This document shows, piece by piece, positions 1-11,029 of a stretch of DNA of 64,000 bases. Numbering within the stretch: position 1 is the stretch's first letter; each line of letters begins with the position of its first letter. The DNA is taken from assembly GCF_050947335.1 (NCBI RefSeq), contig NC_134993.1, forward strand, positions 10,416,001-10,480,000, given 5' to 3'. This stretch comes from Megachile rotundata. Taxonomy: Eukaryota > Arthropoda > Insecta > Hymenoptera > Megachilidae. Both the position numbers and the translations under genes were made by a program. Below the pieces are notes generated by a model that was not told the origin of the DNA, did not search any database, and saw only the letters and a program-made list of their open reading frames with translations.

Positions 1-848
1 TGTCCATAACCACCTATGTCCCAGAAACCTTGTATATGATCATAGGTCCTACTGCATCCTTAGCACCTACAGACTAGCATTGTCCATATGATGTATCTGT
101 GTATCTATGTTGTAGGCTCCATTCTCATGATCATAGATCCTAGTGTATCCTTAGGACCCACGACTTAGTATTGTCCATAAGCACCTATGTTCCAAAACCT
201 TGTATATGATCATAGGTCCTACTGCATCCTTAGCACCCACAGACTAGCATTGTCCATATGATATATGTATCTGTGTATCAATGTTGTAGGCTCCATTCTC
301 ATGATCATAGATCCTAGTGTATCCTTAGGACCCACGACTCAGTACTGTCCATAAGCACCTATGTTCCAGAAACCTTGTATATGATCATAGGTCCTACTGC
401 ATCCTTAGCACCTACAGACTAGCATTGTCCTTATGATGTATGTATCTATGTATCTATGTTGTAGGCTCCATTCTCATGATCATAGATCCTAGTGTATCCT
501 TAGGACCCACGGCTTAATATTGTCCATAAGCACCTATGTTCCAGAAACCTTGTATATGATCATAGGTCCTACTGCATCCTTAGCACCTACAGACTAGCAT
601 TGTCCTTATGATGTATGTATCTATGCATCTATGTTGTAGGCTCCATTCTCATGATCATAGATCCTAGTGTATCCTTAGGACCCACGACTTAGTATTGTCC
701 ATAAGTACCTATGTTCCAGAAACCTTGTATATCATAGGTCCTACTGCATCCTTAGCATCTACAGACTAGCATTGTCCTTATGATGTATGTATCTATGCAT
801 CTATGTTGTAGGCTCCATTCTTATGATCATAGGTCCTAGTGTTAAGAC
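1..848. repeat. ~175-bp satellite array, about 5 copies
   Basis: Copies begin with TGTCCATAA at 1, 172, 346, 521 and 696, so the period settles at 174-175 bp. Each unit is itself a diverged dimer: ATGATCATAGGTCCTACTGC and ATGATCATAGATCCTAGTG occur about 91 and 80 bp apart in alternation, each followed by a related 'atccttag' stretch and then an 'agcattgtcc' or 'agtattgtcc' segment. The palindrome TATGATCATA recurs in the unit. Copies are very similar. The array runs off the left edge, so its true size is unknown, and it decays after about 848. No coding content is visible. Confidence 0.93.
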
Positions 849-1310
849 CTACAATCCATATGAACCTACTGTAGGTCCCATTGTACTATTATCCTCAAGA
901 TCCCTATCCCAGACCTTACTGTCCTCATCCTTAAGACCTAATCTCTAGTATTCCTCCCAGAATTTTAATATTCTTGATATTCCCACACATAGCAAACTAA
1001 TTCACATCATTGACTATATCCACGCATAGGCAATCATAGTTCACGTGTAGACAGGCTGTATCTCCCCACAACGGTTCACATTATCCCCCCCACAAAAACC
1101 AGTAATTTATACCTCGTTATTATCCTCACGCATACGAATCATTTCATATCGAATTATATATTCTCCACTCGCACGTAATAGAAATTTATATCAGATTCCT
1201 CGGTCACACGGAATACTATTATCCTCACGCACGAGGATCAGTAATTCATATCGAATCACTGTCCGCGCCCAGAAAATAGTAACTCATGTCGAGTTTGATA
1301 AGAAGAACGA
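849..1310. repeat. degenerate edge of the satellite region, low-copy repeats
   Basis: The satellite gives way to poorly conserved phrases. First come CCTAGTGTTAAGACCTAC-like pieces related to the 175-bp unit. From about 1080 there is a loose repeat built on TTATCCTCACGCA and AATTCATATCGAATCA, seen near 1120, 1210 and 1235. The period is irregular and copies are diverged. No gene is seen. Confidence 0.5.
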
Positions 1311-2280
1311 ATCGTTGTCTGAGAATGCTCGTGGGGAATAGGATGGATCCTGTTATCGGGAAAGATTCGGTCCGTTGAGTTTTAGGAATGCCACTGTGAC
1401 TCGGGATGACAGGGGTCAGCCATTGACCAAGTATCGACTTCGGGCTGGTTCGTAACTTTCAGGGGCTGTGAGAAATGTGGGATTATCGAACCGCCGGGAA
1501 AATCGGGTAATTACTTTGGTGATTGCTATTGCTGGCACGGGCGTTGAAGTGCATCATTAAACATGCACGATGAATTTTCATAGTATTCATCTTTGAAAGA
1601 AAATGTACTTGGTTAGTCTCATCCTTTGAAATATTTGAATGAATAAATGGATATTTTCTTTCGTTTAAAAATTAAAGATTCATCAATTTTACTTATTTTT
1701 ACTTCTGTCATTCTCTCATATATTAATATAATTTCCGTTTAATAAAAATGGAGTAATAAGGGATTCCGTGATCCATGAAACCGAGTGCTTTAAAACCATA
1801 TTTCAACCATCATACCAAATGAAACGTGAAGTAATCAAATTCGCTGAGTGATTAATTGATTCGGGATAATGGCGGTAAAAAAGCGTGCAACGAAACTCAT
1901 TAAGTTCGACACGTTTTAAAATTCGGGATGCGTCTGAAATGCATCGAAAAAGCGGGATGCCGTGTGATCGCTGGACGCATTTCGGTGTACATTTAATCAA
2001 GTAATCTCGTCGACGTGATCGCCTGAAAGTTTTTCACGTGACAGATTTAAAGATAACTTCGGGGAAACAAATTATTACGAAATTGGAGACGTTTAGAGAG
2101 CAATTATACGCGTTCCCCAGCGCGAAAGATTTTATCGTTTAATTAGCTCCGTATCTGCGACGATGAACTAAAGTAACGATAGAAATTAAATTCTAATTAA
2201 GTGAATTTCTAAAAGTGCGGTACGAGGTATAATAATTATATTTTCGTGTTATATTGCGTTGTTCGAAAGTTTGAGTTTTA
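1311..2280. other. unique sequence, no gene recognised
   Basis: Moderate-GC unique DNA to about 1560, then AT-rich DNA. The longest open frame here (minus strand, 1803-2000) is 65 codons with no recognisable motif. I see no RNA gene or repeat structure. Confidence 0.6.
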
Positions 2281-3221
2281 GGTGTTGCAGTTGGTATATC
2301 GCCATGCATTATATGGCAACACGTTAAATTATGGTATGATCGTCAAGTGTATTTCTATGAGTTATATAGCCACGCTTTATATTGCCATATATTAAATTGT
2401 CACGCGTTAAATCGCCAAATTTTAGAACTATCAAGATTGATATTTGCTACGTGCTGTATCACTGCAAATTGGATTTGATTTGCTACATGATATATCGCCA
2501 AATCTTAAAATTATCAAGATTCATATTTACTACGTGCTGTGTCGCTATACATTGAATTTTATTTGCATCAAATATGCCATATGATATATTGCCACTCGTT
2601 ATATTGCCACGCGCTATATTGCCAAATCCTAGAATTATCAAGATTCATATTTACTACGTGCTGTGTCGCTATACATTGAATTTTATTTGCATCAAATATG
2701 CCATATGATATATTGTCACTCGTTATATTGCCACGCGCTACATTGCCAAATCCTAGAATTATCAAGATTCATATTTACTACGTGCTGTGTCGCTATACAT
2801 TGAATTTTACTTGCATCGAATATGCTACATGATATATTGCCACTCGTTATATTGCCACGCGCTATATTGCCAAATCCTAGAATTATCAAGATTCATATTT
2901 ACTACGTGCTGTGTCGCTATACATTGAATTTTATTTGCATCAAATATGCCATATGATATATTGCCACGCGCTATATTGCCACGCGTTATATCGCCAAATC
3001 TTAGAATTATCAAGATTCATATTTGTTATGTGCTGTATCGCTACAAATTGGATTCGATATACATAAAATATACCACGCGATATATTGCATCGCGTTATAT
3101 CGCCACGCGTTGTATTTCCACACGTGAGATGTGCTGCGAGTCAAATTTACAACGCGTTGTATCACTACACGTCAAGTTTTATATACGCTGTGTTGCCACG
3201 CGTTATATCGCCGCGGGTTGT
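2281..3221. repeat. TATATTGCCACGCG-core array with 124-bp higher-order unit
   Basis: The basic theme is a short phrase such as TATATTGCCACGCGTTATAT that recurs with varying spacers. Between about 2500 and 3010 it is organised into a 124-bp higher-order repeat: AGAATTATCAAGATTCATAT occurs at 2631, 2755, 2879 and 3003, exactly 124 bp apart, followed each time by TACTACGTGCTGTGTCGCTA or a close variant. Small minus-strand frames across this region are translations of the repeat and nearly duplicate one another. Confidence 0.9.
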
Positions 3222-4260
3222 GTTGACTCGCGTTATATTGCCGCGAATTAGGCTTGCCACGCGTTGAATTTGTTATGCATTGTATTACCACATGCTGTAA
3301 TATCATACATTAGATTTTCTACACGTTGTATTAACCTACACGCTATATCGCCGTTATATCGCCACGCGATAGAAATTTTATGCACTCTTTCGCTATATAT
3401 TAGATTGTCAATGTACTGTGTCACTATGTCCCAAATTTTCTATGCATTGTATTGTCACGCGTTATATAGCTACGGATTGTGTTGTCTCGCGTTATATTGC
3501 CGTGAATTAAATTTGCTACCCGTTGAGTTTGTTATGCGTAGTTATCACATACTGTAATATCACCCATTAGATTTTCTACGCATTATATCACCCTACTTGC
3601 TATATCGCCGTTATATTGCCACGCGATAAATATTTAATGCATTATTTCGATATACGTTAAGTTTTCAATCTACTGTATCGCCATGTGTCAAATTCTCTAT
3701 GCACTATATCGTCTCGCCTTATATAGCCACAGGTTGTGTTGTCTCGCGTTATATTGCCGCGAATTAGATTTGCTACCTGTGGAGTTTGCTATGCGTAATT
3801 ATCACATACTGTAATATTACCCATTAGATTTTCGACGCATTATATCACCCTACTTGCTATATCGCCGTTATATTGTCACGCGACAAACATTTAATGCGTT
3901 ATTTCGATATACGTTAAGTTTTCAATCTACTGTATCGCCATGTGTCAAATTCTCTATGCGCTATATCGTCTCGCCTTATGTAGCCACAGGTTGTGTTGTC
4001 TCGCGTTATATTGCCGCGAATTAGATTTGCTACCTGTGGAGTTTGCTATGCGTAATTATCACATACTGTAATATTACCCATTAGATTTTCTACGCATTAT
4101 ATCACCCTACTCGCTATATCGCCGTTATATTGTCACGCGACAAACATTTAATGCGCTATTTTGCTGCGCGTTAGATTTTCAATGTACTGTATCGCCATGT
4201 GTCATATTCTCTGCGCGCTACATTGCCTCGCGTTATATTACATTATATCACTATCATTAC
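3222..4260. repeat. ~257-bp higher-order repeat of the same core family, 4 copies
   Basis: GTTGTCTCGCG (GTTGACTCGCG in the first copy) marks copies at 3222, 3481, 3738 and 3995, a period of 257-259 bp. Each unit carries CGCGTTATATTGCCGCGAAT, a 'taattatcacatactgtaat' stretch and CGCCATGTGTCAAAT. The two inner copies are nearly identical. It shares its short core with the 124-bp array immediately upstream, so two different higher-order periods arose from one ancestral motif. Plus-strand frames of up to 101 codons inside it are repeat translations. Confidence 0.9.
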
Positions 4261-5056
4261 CATCCCATATATTGCCACGTTATATCGCATTATGTTAATG
4301 CCTCTGCAATAACATTACATCACCGTGAACATATCATATCACCATAATATCATCACGACATATATTGCCACACGTTACATCGCATTATATCGCCGCATCT
4401 TACATCATCACACATTACATCGTACCATAACACGTTTCGCCTCATCCCACGTTCATCTCCGTTCAAAAAATGTTCATAATTTCGAAATCCAATTTCATCA
4501 AAAAACGATATTTCATAACCGCCGCGCACAAAAGCGGCGTATATTTTTCTAATCTCGTCTTAATTTAAAACCCGAGACATTTCATTCGAGGTAGAACGAT
4601 GGCGGCGTTAGTCGTCCACGGGCAATCATAAATAAAGCGAGTAATATTTTTCAGCGTGCCGTGCAACATCGGCACAATGGAGACTATTAGTATCGTAATA
4701 CACAAGGGGAATAGGGAAGCGAGTAAAAAATATCGTGGCCAGGAAATGGAAGACGAATTAGAGAAGCAGGAAACCAGCAGCCGGTCAATATGGCCGGGTA
4801 GGTGCAGTTGCATTCAACTGCAGCGTGATTTATTAACCACTTACTGCATAAAGCAGTCGATCGATTATACATATATATATAAATGTATATATTCGGGAAA
4901 TAGTTTTGAGCTGAATAGAGATGACGTACAATATAGTTTCGTTAATGCAGAATTTATGAGCTGCCAGATTAAAGAGAATAAACCAGTTAGCGGTGGCAAA
5001 TTATCGCGTTTCGCGTTAACACTTCGATTGCCGTGGATTGCGATGCCCATTAAATA
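4261..5056. other. decayed repeat, then unique sequence without a supported gene
   Basis: To about 4450 the TATATTGCCAC / CATCGCATTATATC phrases fade out. From 4560 to 5056 the DNA is unique. It holds a 133-codon plus-strand frame (4656-5057) overlapped by several minus-strand frames. I recognise no domain, and the overlap of open frames on both strands argues against coding. Confidence 0.5.
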
Positions 5057-5470
5057 ATACCTTTAGAATCTTAAGATATTATAAATTCTTTTTTCTATAA
5101 AATGTTGGTGTAACATCTTAAAAATATTGTCTCAAAATTTTCAAGTGAAATACGAAGCCCTTTTGAAGTTATGGCTGATTAGCACCACGGGTATACACGC
5201 GTTCAGTGCGGAGGACTGAAACTCTAAACGCGTTTTTCTCAAAACTACGTTCTTAAAATTGCCGTGGCTGATAACTCAAAAACTAGTTTATCAATCGCGC
5301 TCAAATTTTGTCCACATATCCATGACAGTACTACCTAACATATGAACCTAAATGTATGAAATAAATTGAACATTAAAGTCCTTTTTATTGCAAAACATTG
5401 CAAAAATTTTCAATAAAATTCAAAGTTTTTCTTTAAAAGCGCGCCATTTCTTCAATTTTACATATTTTGC
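5057..5470. repeat. dispersed repeat, copy 1 (second copy at the window end)
   Basis: From AATACCTTTAGAATCTTAA onward this segment matches 63588-64000 in the same orientation over about 412 bp, with roughly 95% identity by eye and almost no indels. The second copy is cut by the window edge, so the repeat is at least this long. It contains a small hairpin in which TTCAGT and ACTGAA are separated by GCGGAGG. The family is not recognised. I see no target-site duplication at the shared left boundary and no transposase-like frame. Confidence 0.9.
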
Positions 5471-6239
5471 ACGTTTCTGCGGTTCATCTACTAACTGTGA
5501 ATGTTAGTTTTCGAAACATTGTCTGCAAACTTGCTTCGGACCAATACATCTTCCGCTAGAACCCACGCCGATTCACGAGACGCGCCAAAACACTTCCAGA
5601 AAGGATTGCCATAATTCCGGCATTTTGAAATATTTTGCAAAACAGAAAATATTCTGTAATAGGCAATAGTTATAATAAATTATACCTGAAATTTCGAAAA
5701 TGCAAAACAAAGGTGTCCTATACAAAAAAAATTCACAAATATCAGCTTATTTTCATCTGTCTAAAGGTATTGCCCCCCTTGAGCACTTTACGCCAAATAT
5801 TAGGCATATAATTGTTGTGTACTTTTGCGCTGAAGACATACACACTTTTTGCGCTGAAGACATACGCACACACATTACACACTTTTCGATGGAAGAAGTC
5901 TTCCACGCAAACGCGTTTGTCCTTTGCTTGTTTAACATGTCACCACGGATGAACCGCGTTATGACGCTAGTTCCAAAAAAAGAAAAAATGGTACGGGCTT
6001 ATCCAATGATTGGAAACTTGATGGCAGGAAAGCCAGAAAATTTGATTCTTCCTTTCGCGAATGCGATAACGCCTGACAGTTTTCGCGATCAAAGAACGTG
6101 GCTCAATGGTTGACGCGCGCAAACATTGTCATGTTACGAACATGAAAGTTTTCAATTTTTCAGCGTTTTATGCGATGGAAACGCGGGAGACAAATACTCA
6201 TGTTAATCTTTGACGGTTCATGTTTGTTGTTGTGAGGAA
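5471..6239. other. possible continuation of the dispersed repeat, with an unassigned 137-codon frame
   Basis: This is downstream of the part of copy 1 that can be compared, so whether it belongs to the repeat cannot be tested here. It holds a plus-strand ATG frame at 5700-6113 (137 codons) with an internal direct repeat in which CAEDIHTF is followed by CAEDIRTH. No domain is recognised. It may be part of a transposable element or chance. Confidence 0.4.
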
Positions 6240-6990
6240 TTTGTTGCGGAATTATGGAGTTTTGAAATTTTGGGGATTTTGGGGAATTTGGAAATTTTGG
6301 GGTTTCAGAGTTTTGGAATATTGGGAATTCAAGAATTTGGGAATTTGGGAATTTTGAGGTTCTAGAGTTTTGGAATTTTGGAATTTGGAAACTCGAAATT
6401 TGGAAATCCAAAGTTACAGGACTTCGGAAATTCAAGCACTGAGAATTCAGAATTCATGAATTCAAGAATTCCAAAAGTCGGACTTAAGAATTCAGAAACT
6501 CAATAATTCAGAATTCCAGAATTTTGAAATTCAAGAATTCTAGAATTTCAGACTTCAAGAATTTATAAATTTCAGATTTTAAGAATTCGAGAATTCAAGA
6601 ATTCCAGATTTTAAGAATTCAAGAATTCCAGAATTTAAGAATTCAGAAACTCAACCATTCAGAATTTAAGAATTCTAGAATTCCAGAGTTTAAGAATTTA
6701 ACAATTCAAGAATTCGAGAATTCAAGAATTCCAGATTTCAAGAATTCCAGAATTTAAGAATTTCAGATTTTAAGAATTCGAGAATTCGAGAATTCAAGAA
6801 TTCCAGATTTTAAGAATTTAAGAATTCAGGAACTCAACAATTCAGAATTTAAGAATTCAAGAATTCAGGAATACAATAACTCGGGAATTTAGGAATTCAA
6901 GAATTCAGGAATACAAGAAATCGGGAATTCAGGAATACAAGAATTCAGGATTTCAGAATTCAAATTCCGGAAATCCGAATTCAGGAACTC
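6240..6990. repeat. ~10-bp minisatellite rich in GAATTC
   Basis: From 6240 to 6420 the theme is GGAATTTGGAAATTTTGGGG. From 6430 it becomes AAGAATTCCAGAATTTAAGA with many GAATTC sites. Units are about 10 bp and degenerate. Open frames are repeat translations rich in F, Q, S, P and N. Confidence 0.9.
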
Positions 6991-7914
6991 AACTATTGCA
7001 CTATAGACAACTTCATAAATTCAGTAATTAAAAAATGGATGCAATGTAAAACAATAGTACGGCTACTCAAATATTTGCATACTTCACATTTATCACTATA
7101 AAAACATTTTCTAAAACTATGAACTGTACTTCGAAAATGCACCCTTGAATAAACTAGTATGGTCCAACAAATATCTTTTCCCCACCTTCTAAATAATTCA
7201 TTCAAAAATTTGCTCCCAGAAACTTTAAGCAGCACATTTGATAAAAACTAAAGAATTTATATACAAAATGGAGAATTTCAATATTTTATAGGCTCTTTAG
7301 TATTGATACGCAAAGTATCTTTAGAGAGACAGAAATATCCGGGGATCGTGTTTCTAACCGGTCTGTTGCTTCTCCTTTCTTTTGCTCGCTTTTATTCGCC
7401 CCCGGTTCTTCCGCCATTTTCGGTTCGTTCTTTTTTTCATCCGCGTCGAGTTTCCGTAACGATCTCATCCCCGTTCCGATATCCGGGACTCGTTTACGCG
7501 TCTAAAGAAGTTATTAACGGTATTTGGGGTTAATGAAAATTGCACGGGAGATTCCGCAGAGAAATTCTTTTCTTTTATGAGCGTTGTACCTCTTTTATGA
7601 GGTCGAGCAAACGACCTCGACGAGACTCCGTCTGGCTGTTCTTTAATCTTGTCTTGCCTCGCTTCAATCGCTGACAATTAACGGTACTCGAGTAAGTGGG
7701 TTTGAACGAAATGCATTTTCGCGGTTTTCGTTTCGGTAATGCAATATAGCTGAACGGCAGTGATTAATGGAAACGGGAAGAGAGGTTAATTCTCCTTCGT
7801 TTGTTGCGAGAGAGAGGTAGGTGAGCGATTCATTGAAATTATTTTCGTTCTACGCATTTGTGATTGAATATTTTGGGAATATTTTATATTTTAGATTAGT
7901 TGTTACAAGTCTTA
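6991..7914. other. unique sequence, no gene recognised
   Basis: AT-rich to 7280, then a moderate-GC block (7290-7700) with short overlapping frames on both strands (76 codons plus, 70 and 60 codons minus). None shows a known motif. No RNA gene was noticed. Confidence 0.55.
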
Positions 7915-8620
7915 CTAAGTTCCAACATTCTTATATTTCAACATTCCAACATTCTTACATTCCAACATTCTTACATTCCAACATTCTTACATTCCAACAT
8001 TCTTATATTCCAACATTCTTATATTCCAACATTCTTATATTCCAACATTCTTACATTCCAACATTCCTGCATTCCGGCATTCTCACATTACAACATTCCT
8101 GCATTTCTGCACTCCAACATTCCTACATTCCATCATTCCTGTATTAGGACAAAACTACATTCCAACCTTTCCGAATTTCTAACTTCCAACCTTGTTTCAT
8201 TCCAGTATTCTTACATTCCAACATTCCCAAATTTTCTATAATGTAACATTGCTACATTAATCATTTCAACATTCCTACATTTTCAAATTCTAATATTCCA
8301 ACGTCCCAACATTCACAAATTCCTTAATTTCTAAATTCCAACATTGCTAAATTTCAACATTCCAAAATTCTAACCTTCCCAAATTCCAATATTGCAATAT
8401 TCCTACATTCCAATATTCCAACATTCCAAAATTTGTAAATTCCTAAATTTCCACATTGCGAAATTTTAACATTCTGGTATTCTAGCACTCCCAAATTCCG
8501 CAACTCTAACATTACTACATTCCAACATTCTCAAATTCCGTCATTCCTACGTTCTGAATTTTCTAAATTCCAACATTGTTAAATTTCAACAGTTCAAAAT
8601 TCTAACATTCTCAAATTCGA
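7915..8620. repeat. ATTCCAACATTCTTAC minisatellite, ~10-bp units
   Basis: A run of ACATTCCAACATTCTTACAT-type units. It is homogeneous to about 8090 and then increasingly diverged. The plus-strand frames at 7821-8147 and 7900-8241 read as repeats such as FQHSYIPTF and are translations of the minisatellite, not proteins. Confidence 0.93.
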
Positions 8621-9891
8621 ACATTCTTACATTCCAACATCCCAACATTCCAATATCACAACATTCCCAATTTCCAACATTCTTACATTCCAATATTCCA
8701 ACATCCCAACATTCCATTATTGCAACATTCCCAAGTTCGTAAATTCCTGAATTCGAGCATTGCTAAATTTCAACATCCCAGAATTTGTAAATCCCTAAAC
8801 TCCAACATTCTAACATTTCAACATTCCTACATTCCAATATTTCAACCTTCCCAAATTCGTAAATTCCAGTAAATTCCACTAAATTTTAACATACTGACAA
8901 TCCAGCATTCCTAACTTCCCAAATTCCAACAATTACTACATTCTTACATTCCAACATCCCAACATTCCAATATCACAACATTCCCAATTTCCAACATTCT
9001 TACATTCCAATATTCCAACATCCCAACATTCCATTATTGCAACATTCCCAAGTTCGTAAATTCCTGAATTCGAGCATTGCTAAATTTCAACATCCCAGAA
9101 TTTGTAAATCCCTAAACTCCAACATTCTAACATTTCAACATTCCTACATTCCAATATTTCAACCTTCCCAAATTCGTAAATTCCAGTAAATTCCACTAAA
9201 TTTTAACATACTGACAATCCAGCATTCCTAACTTCCCAAATTCCAACAATTACTACATTCTTACATTCCAACATCCCAACATTCCAATATCACAACATTC
9301 CCAATTTCCAACATTCTTACATTCCAATATTCCAACATCCCAACATTCCATTATTGCAACATTCCCAAGTTCGTAAATTCCTGAATTCGAGCATTGCTAA
9401 ATTTCAACATCCCAGAATTTGTAAATCCCTAAACTCCAACATTCTAACATTTCAACATTCCTACATTCCAATATTGCAACCCTCCCAAATTCGTAAATTC
9501 CAATAAATTCCACTAAATTTTAACATACTGACAATCCAGCATTCCTAACTTCCCAAATTCCAACAATTACTACATTCTTACATTCCAACATCCCAACATT
9601 CCAATATCACAACATTCCCAATTTCCAACATTCTTACATTCCAATATTCCAACATCCCAACATTCCATTATTGCAACATTCCCAAGTTCGTAAATTCCTG
9701 AATTCGAGCATTGCTAAATTTCAACATCCCAGAATTTGTAAATCCCTAAACTCCAACATTCTAACATTTCAACATTCCTACATTCCAATATTGCAACCCT
9801 CCCAAATTCGTAAATTCCAATAAATTCCACTAAATTTTAACATACTGACAATCCAGCATTCCTAACTTCCCAAATTCCAACAATTACTACA
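8621..9891. repeat. 317-bp higher-order repeat, 4 near-identical copies
   Basis: Copies start at 8621, 8938, 9255 and 9572, each exactly 317 bp apart (the marker CAATATCACA sits at 8651, 8968, 9285 and 9602). The unit is built from about thirty diverged ATTCCAACAT subunits, but the 317-bp copies are almost identical. Copies 1 and 2 share the variant AATATTTCAACCTTCCC, and copies 3 and 4 share AATATTGCAACCCTCCC, which fits recent stepwise duplication. The array begins and ends inside the simpler 10-bp minisatellite. Confidence 0.96.
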
Positions 9892-10190
9892 TTCCATCAT
9901 TCCTACATTCCAGCATTATTACATTCTATCATTCCAACATTCCAACATTACTACATTCTATCACTCCAACATTTCTACATTCCAACATTCCTACATTCTA
10001 TCATTCCAACATTCCAACATTTCTACACTCCAACATTCCAACATTCCTACATTCTATCATTCCAACATTCCAACATTCCAACATTTCTACACTCCAACAT
10101 TCCTACATTCTATCATTCCAACATTCCTACATTCAATCATTCTTACCTTCTCACATTTTGGCATTCCTGCATTCCACATTTTGAACTTAC
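9892..10190. repeat. distal ATTCCAACATTCC minisatellite
   Basis: After the 317-bp units the array returns to simple units of the CATTCCAACATTCCTACATT type and fades at about 10190. Confidence 0.9.
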
Positions 10191-11029
10191 AAATATCGTT
10201 ATCTACAAATTTCTAATCTATTATCCATCGAACTTACATATCCTTATCTAAAAGAAGTGTCCCCCACTTTCCACCTTCATCCCGCGATTCTAGTTAACAG
10301 TTCTAACGGGCGGTTCTCTTATTCGCGACGGTTTCCGAATCTCGGTAATCGCGGTGCTCGATGGCCAACAGTTTGCGGAATTCTCGAAATTGGGTTGAAT
10401 TTCTCCTGGTACGACGCAAAACTGTGCAATCGGCAGAACGTCCGAGGCAAGATAACGGGCTAAAGGCAGAACTTCTGAAACGGTTGCGGGAACAAAGGAC
10501 GTCCGAGTTGAGCTGTCGTTGCATCGGGCACAATAGTCTATCGCGTGTCCCATAATTAAACCGATACCCGTCGGTTTGGTTGATCGAGCGTGTGATTGGA
10601 TACCGATGCACTCGCCTGTACGGCAAAATAGAATCGTACACGGGAAGTCTGGCAAGAAGCGGAATTACCGACTAAGATGTGCGCTTGCTAACGCTTCTAA
10701 CTAATTAGCCCCCAATCGTAGTGGGCTTTTTAACGTTTTCTTCGTAGAGAACGGTTTCGGTTACGTTGGCCTAGTTTTAACACTTGACGGACAGGTTAGT
10801 TTTCGAGAGAAATGCTATGACAATAATTGTGACAATTTAGACAATTTGTAAAATTGGGATGATTTTCATAAATTTTATAATTTACGCCGTATTTGGATTT
10901 CTGAAGTTCTTACAATTTTTATAACTGCCGCAGTTTGTATAATTTGTGTGATTTGTGATGTTAAAAATTGGTGAATTTAATGCGATTTTTACGGTTTTTA
11001 AGATTTTTGAAATTTAGGAATTTGGGGCT
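10191..11029. other. unique moderate-GC island, no supported gene
   Basis: A GC-richer island at about 10255-10750 has long overlapping open frames: minus 10290-10655 (121 codons), minus 10303-10641 in another frame (112), and plus 10257-10463 and 10361-10555. Open frames in several registers at once suggest few stop codons through base composition. I recognise no domain, splice structure or signal peptide. From 10800 the sequence drifts into AT-rich pre-repeat DNA. Confidence 0.5.

Noticed and set aside
4656..5057. 133-codon plus-strand frame
   Set aside because: No domain, opposed by minus-strand frames, and ends exactly where the dispersed repeat begins.
7821..8241. 108- and 113-codon plus-strand frames
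   Set aside because: Periodic FQHSYIPTF translations of the ATTCCAACATT minisatellite.
10290..10655. 121-codon minus-strand frame and overlapping frames on both strands
   Set aside because: Open in several registers at once in a GC-richer island, with no domain, splice context or repeat-independent support.
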